Position numbers and translations under genes: made by a program. Below are positions 14,541 through 15,614 of a DNA stretch of 15,614 nt, in pieces. The stretch is from positions 1 through 15,614 of the forward strand of contig CAZKOT010000030.1 of assembly GCA_964554475.1 (NCBI GenBank), read 5' to 3'. The stretch is from CAJKWP01 sp964554475. Lineage in GTDB: Bacteria; Bacillota; Clostridia; Christensenellales; UBA1242. Every line of letters starts with the position of its first letter. Position 1 is the stretch's first letter. Under the pieces are notes generated by a model, which was not told the DNA's origin, did no database searches, and saw only the letters and a program-made list of their open reading frames with translations.

Positions 14541-14570
14541 TCAAATTAATTATTATTTTGGCATATATAT
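14541..14570 (+). promoter_or_regulatory. Candidate sigma-E-type promoter of sigK
   Basis: TCAAATT (14541-14547), 14 bases and CATATATAT (14562-14570). The B. subtilis sigma-E consensus is about KMATATT, 14-15 bases, CATACAHT; six of seven and about six of eight positions agree. sigK is sigma-E-dependent in Bacillus, so a match here is expected. The leader would be about ten bases, starting at the Shine-Dalgarno GAGG (14577-14580). Confidence 0.4.
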
Positions 14571-14586
14571 ACCATTGAGGTATATT

Positions 14587-15288
14587 ATGATTTTTGAAAG
14601 TTTTATTGCTTTTATGAACAAAATTCTTTTGTTCTCATCATTTGTCAATAATTCATCAGGTTTTCCCAAACCTCTTACTCCTGAAGAAGAAAGGCAATGC
14701 TATGAAAACTTTAAAAAAGGTGATACCGCATCAAAAGATAAATTAATAAACCATAATTTAAGACTTGTTGCTCATATAGTAAAAAAATATTCAGGTTCGG
14801 GCGAAGCGGATGATTTAATTTCAGCTGGTTCAATAGGTTTAATTAAAGCAATAAACACTTTTAAATATGGAAAGGGAACACAACTTTCTACCTATGCAGC
14901 ACGATGTATTGAAAATGAAATCTTAATGCTTTTACGACTTAATAAAAAGCATACAAAAATTATTTCAATTCAAGACAATTTAGGAAACGATAAAGATGGT
15001 AATGATATTGAATTAATGGATATAATTTCAGACATTGACGAAGAAACAATTGTTGATATGGTTTCAAATAACATTCTAAGCTCACAAATTAAACAACTAA
15101 TAAAAGAAACTCTTTCGGAGCGAGAAGCTGAAATTTTGCGTTTTCGTTATGGGTTGGATAATAATCCAGTTTTAACTCAACGTGAAATTGCAAATAAATT
15201 AGGAATTTCAAGGTCTTACATATCACGTTTAGAAACAAAAGCGCTTGCAATTATAAAAGAAAAATTAAAAGAAAAAAATATTTTTTAA
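14587..15288 (+). CDS. sigK: RNA polymerase sporulation sigma factor SigK, with pro-sequence
   Basis: Sigma-K drives late mother-cell sporulation genes. From ATG 14587 the product is 233 residues (B. subtilis pro-sigma-K is 241). The first 18 residues, MIFESFIAFMNKILLFSS, form a hydrophobic pro-sequence. FVNNSSGFPKPL then aligns with the mature start YVKNNAFPQPL of B. subtilis, so SpoIVFB-type cleavage after Ser18 is likely. Region 2 has HNLRLVAHIVKKY (56-68), DDLISAGSIGLIKAI (75-89) and STYAARCIENEILM (101-114). Region 4 has TQREIANKLGISRSYISRLE (197-216). I chose this start because GAGG lies six bases upstream; the longer frame from TTG 14470 adds 39 residues without a Shine-Dalgarno or homology. 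The gene is continuous, with no skin-type interruption. Its stop codon overlaps the repeat that follows. Confidence 0.96.
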   Translation: MIFESFIAFMNKILLFSSFVNNSSGFPKPLTPEEERQCYENFKKGDTASKDKLINHNLRLVAHIVKKYSGSGEADDLISAGSIGLIKAINTFKYGKGTQLSTYAARCIENEILMLLRLNKKHTKIISIQDNLGNDKDGNDIELMDIISDIDEETIVDMVSNNILSSQIKQLIKETLSEREAEILRFRYGLDNNPVLTQREIANKLGISRSYISRLETKALAIIKEKLKEKNIF

Positions 15289-15341
15289 AAATGAGAGACA
15301 ATAAAATTTTTTAACGCGGACACGAATGCTTTGCATTCTAG
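15287..15341 (+). repeat. Direct repeat, copy 1 of a 273-base tandem unit
   Basis: These 55 bases, beginning AAAAATGAGAGACAATAAAA, recur exactly at 15560-15614, where the window ends. The offset is 273 bases. The first two bases are the end of the sigK stop codon. The true repeat length and copy number cannot be known from this window. Confidence 0.9.
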
Positions 15342-15366
15342 CCGCTAAAATTTTCTTTTCTCTCAT
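15291..15366. repeat. Large nested palindrome just after sigK
   Basis: Four nested complementary pairs: ATGAGAGA/TCTCTCAT (15291-15298, 15359-15366), AAAATTTT/AAAATTTT (15303-15310, 15347-15354), GCGG/CCGC (15316-15319, 15342-15345) and GAATGC/GCATTC (15324-15329, 15333-15338) with loop TTT. Small internal loops separate them. It could end the sigK transcript, although no T-run follows it. Confidence 0.75.
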
Positions 15367-15376
15367 ACCCTCACAC

Positions 15377-15517
15377 GGTCAAACTTCGTTTGACCTAAAA
15401 TGCTATCGCATTTTGTTGGTTTAAATTGCGAAGCAATTTAAACCAGTTCGGCTCACTTTTTAATTAAGGTATTCGCTCAAATTTTTTTGGTTGAATAAAA
15501 TCCAACCTTAAAAAATT
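15377..15517. repeat. Row of four further perfect hairpins
   Basis: GGTCAAAC-TTC-GTTTGACC (15377-15395); AAAATGC-TATC-GCATTTT (15397-15414); GGTTTAAATTGC-GAA-GCAATTTAAACC (15418-15444); and GGTTG/CAACC (15489-15493, 15503-15507), extended by AATTTTTT/AAAAAATT (15480-15487, 15510-15517). The first three have loops of three or four bases closed by a C-G pair. Spacers between the first three are two or three bases. Confidence 0.85.
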
Positions 15518-15559
15518 TTCGCTCCGTTTTTTATGAAATATATTATTTTAAATAAAAAG

Positions 15560-15614
15560 AAAAATGAGAGACAATAAAATTTTTTAACGCGGACACGAAT
15601 GCTTTGCATTCTAG
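15560..15614 (+). repeat. Direct repeat, copy 2, cut by the window end
   Basis: Identical to 15287-15341 over all 55 visible bases, through the GAATGC-TTT-GCATTC hairpin. It suggests that the whole 273-base palindrome-rich unit is repeated in tandem beyond the window. Confidence 0.9.

Noticed and set aside
14470..14586. 39-residue N-terminal extension of sigK from a TTG
   Set aside because: It has no Shine-Dalgarno, would cross the likely promoter, and adds sequence unlike any sigma-K; ATG 14587 has GAGG upstream and fits the pro-sigma-K start.
15287..15614. CRISPR array
   Set aside because: The repeated segment recurs only at a 273-base interval, and the intervening sequence is itself palindromic. 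There are no short repeats with spacers of equal length and no cas genes.

Overview
The window looks like a piece of a very AT-rich, endospore-forming Firmicute of the Clostridia type, most likely from an uncultured or metagenome-assembled genome. It encodes two sporulation sigma factors (sigma-G and an intact pro-sigma-K) and a YlmC/YmxH-family sporulation protein. It also carries NrdR, enolase and RarA of typical bacterial type. Promoters with an extended -10 (ATGTTATAAT) recur. A run of ten Ns inside one gene marks an assembly gap.

Layout. Bases 1-324 hold the 3' end of a metallophosphoesterase, followed by ylmC (465-773) facing sigG (1642-854, minus). A tRNA-Lys(CTT) with its own strong promoter and terminator comes next. 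A small DUF3343 gene (minus) then stands back to back with a cysteine-desulfurase-family gene (plus), which is broken by the gap. nrdR and enolase follow. A bidirectional terminator separates enolase from a minus-strand two-gene operon of unrecognised paralogous proteins, driven by a perfect TTGACA-17-TATAAT promoter. On the plus strand come a small lipoprotein, rarA, a large lipoprotein with Ig-like repeats, a degenerate shikimate-kinase-like protein, transketolase and sigK. Directly after sigK begins a palindrome-packed repeat with a 273-base period, whose second copy runs off the end of the window.

How the genes relate. sigG and sigK act late in sporulation, in the forespore and mother cell respectively. 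Candidate sigma-F and sigma-E type promoters lie upstream of them, as expected from the Bacillus cascade. Enolase and transketolase are central carbon enzymes. NrdR controls ribonucleotide reductase genes, none of which are in this window. Most other genes look like single transcription units with their own terminators.

Least explained parts: the hairpin array after sigK, the paralogous pair at 6108-6971, the pseudoenzyme-like kinase at 11719-12198, and the foreign-looking sequence beside the gap at 2690-2741. All family calls were made by eye, without a database search.
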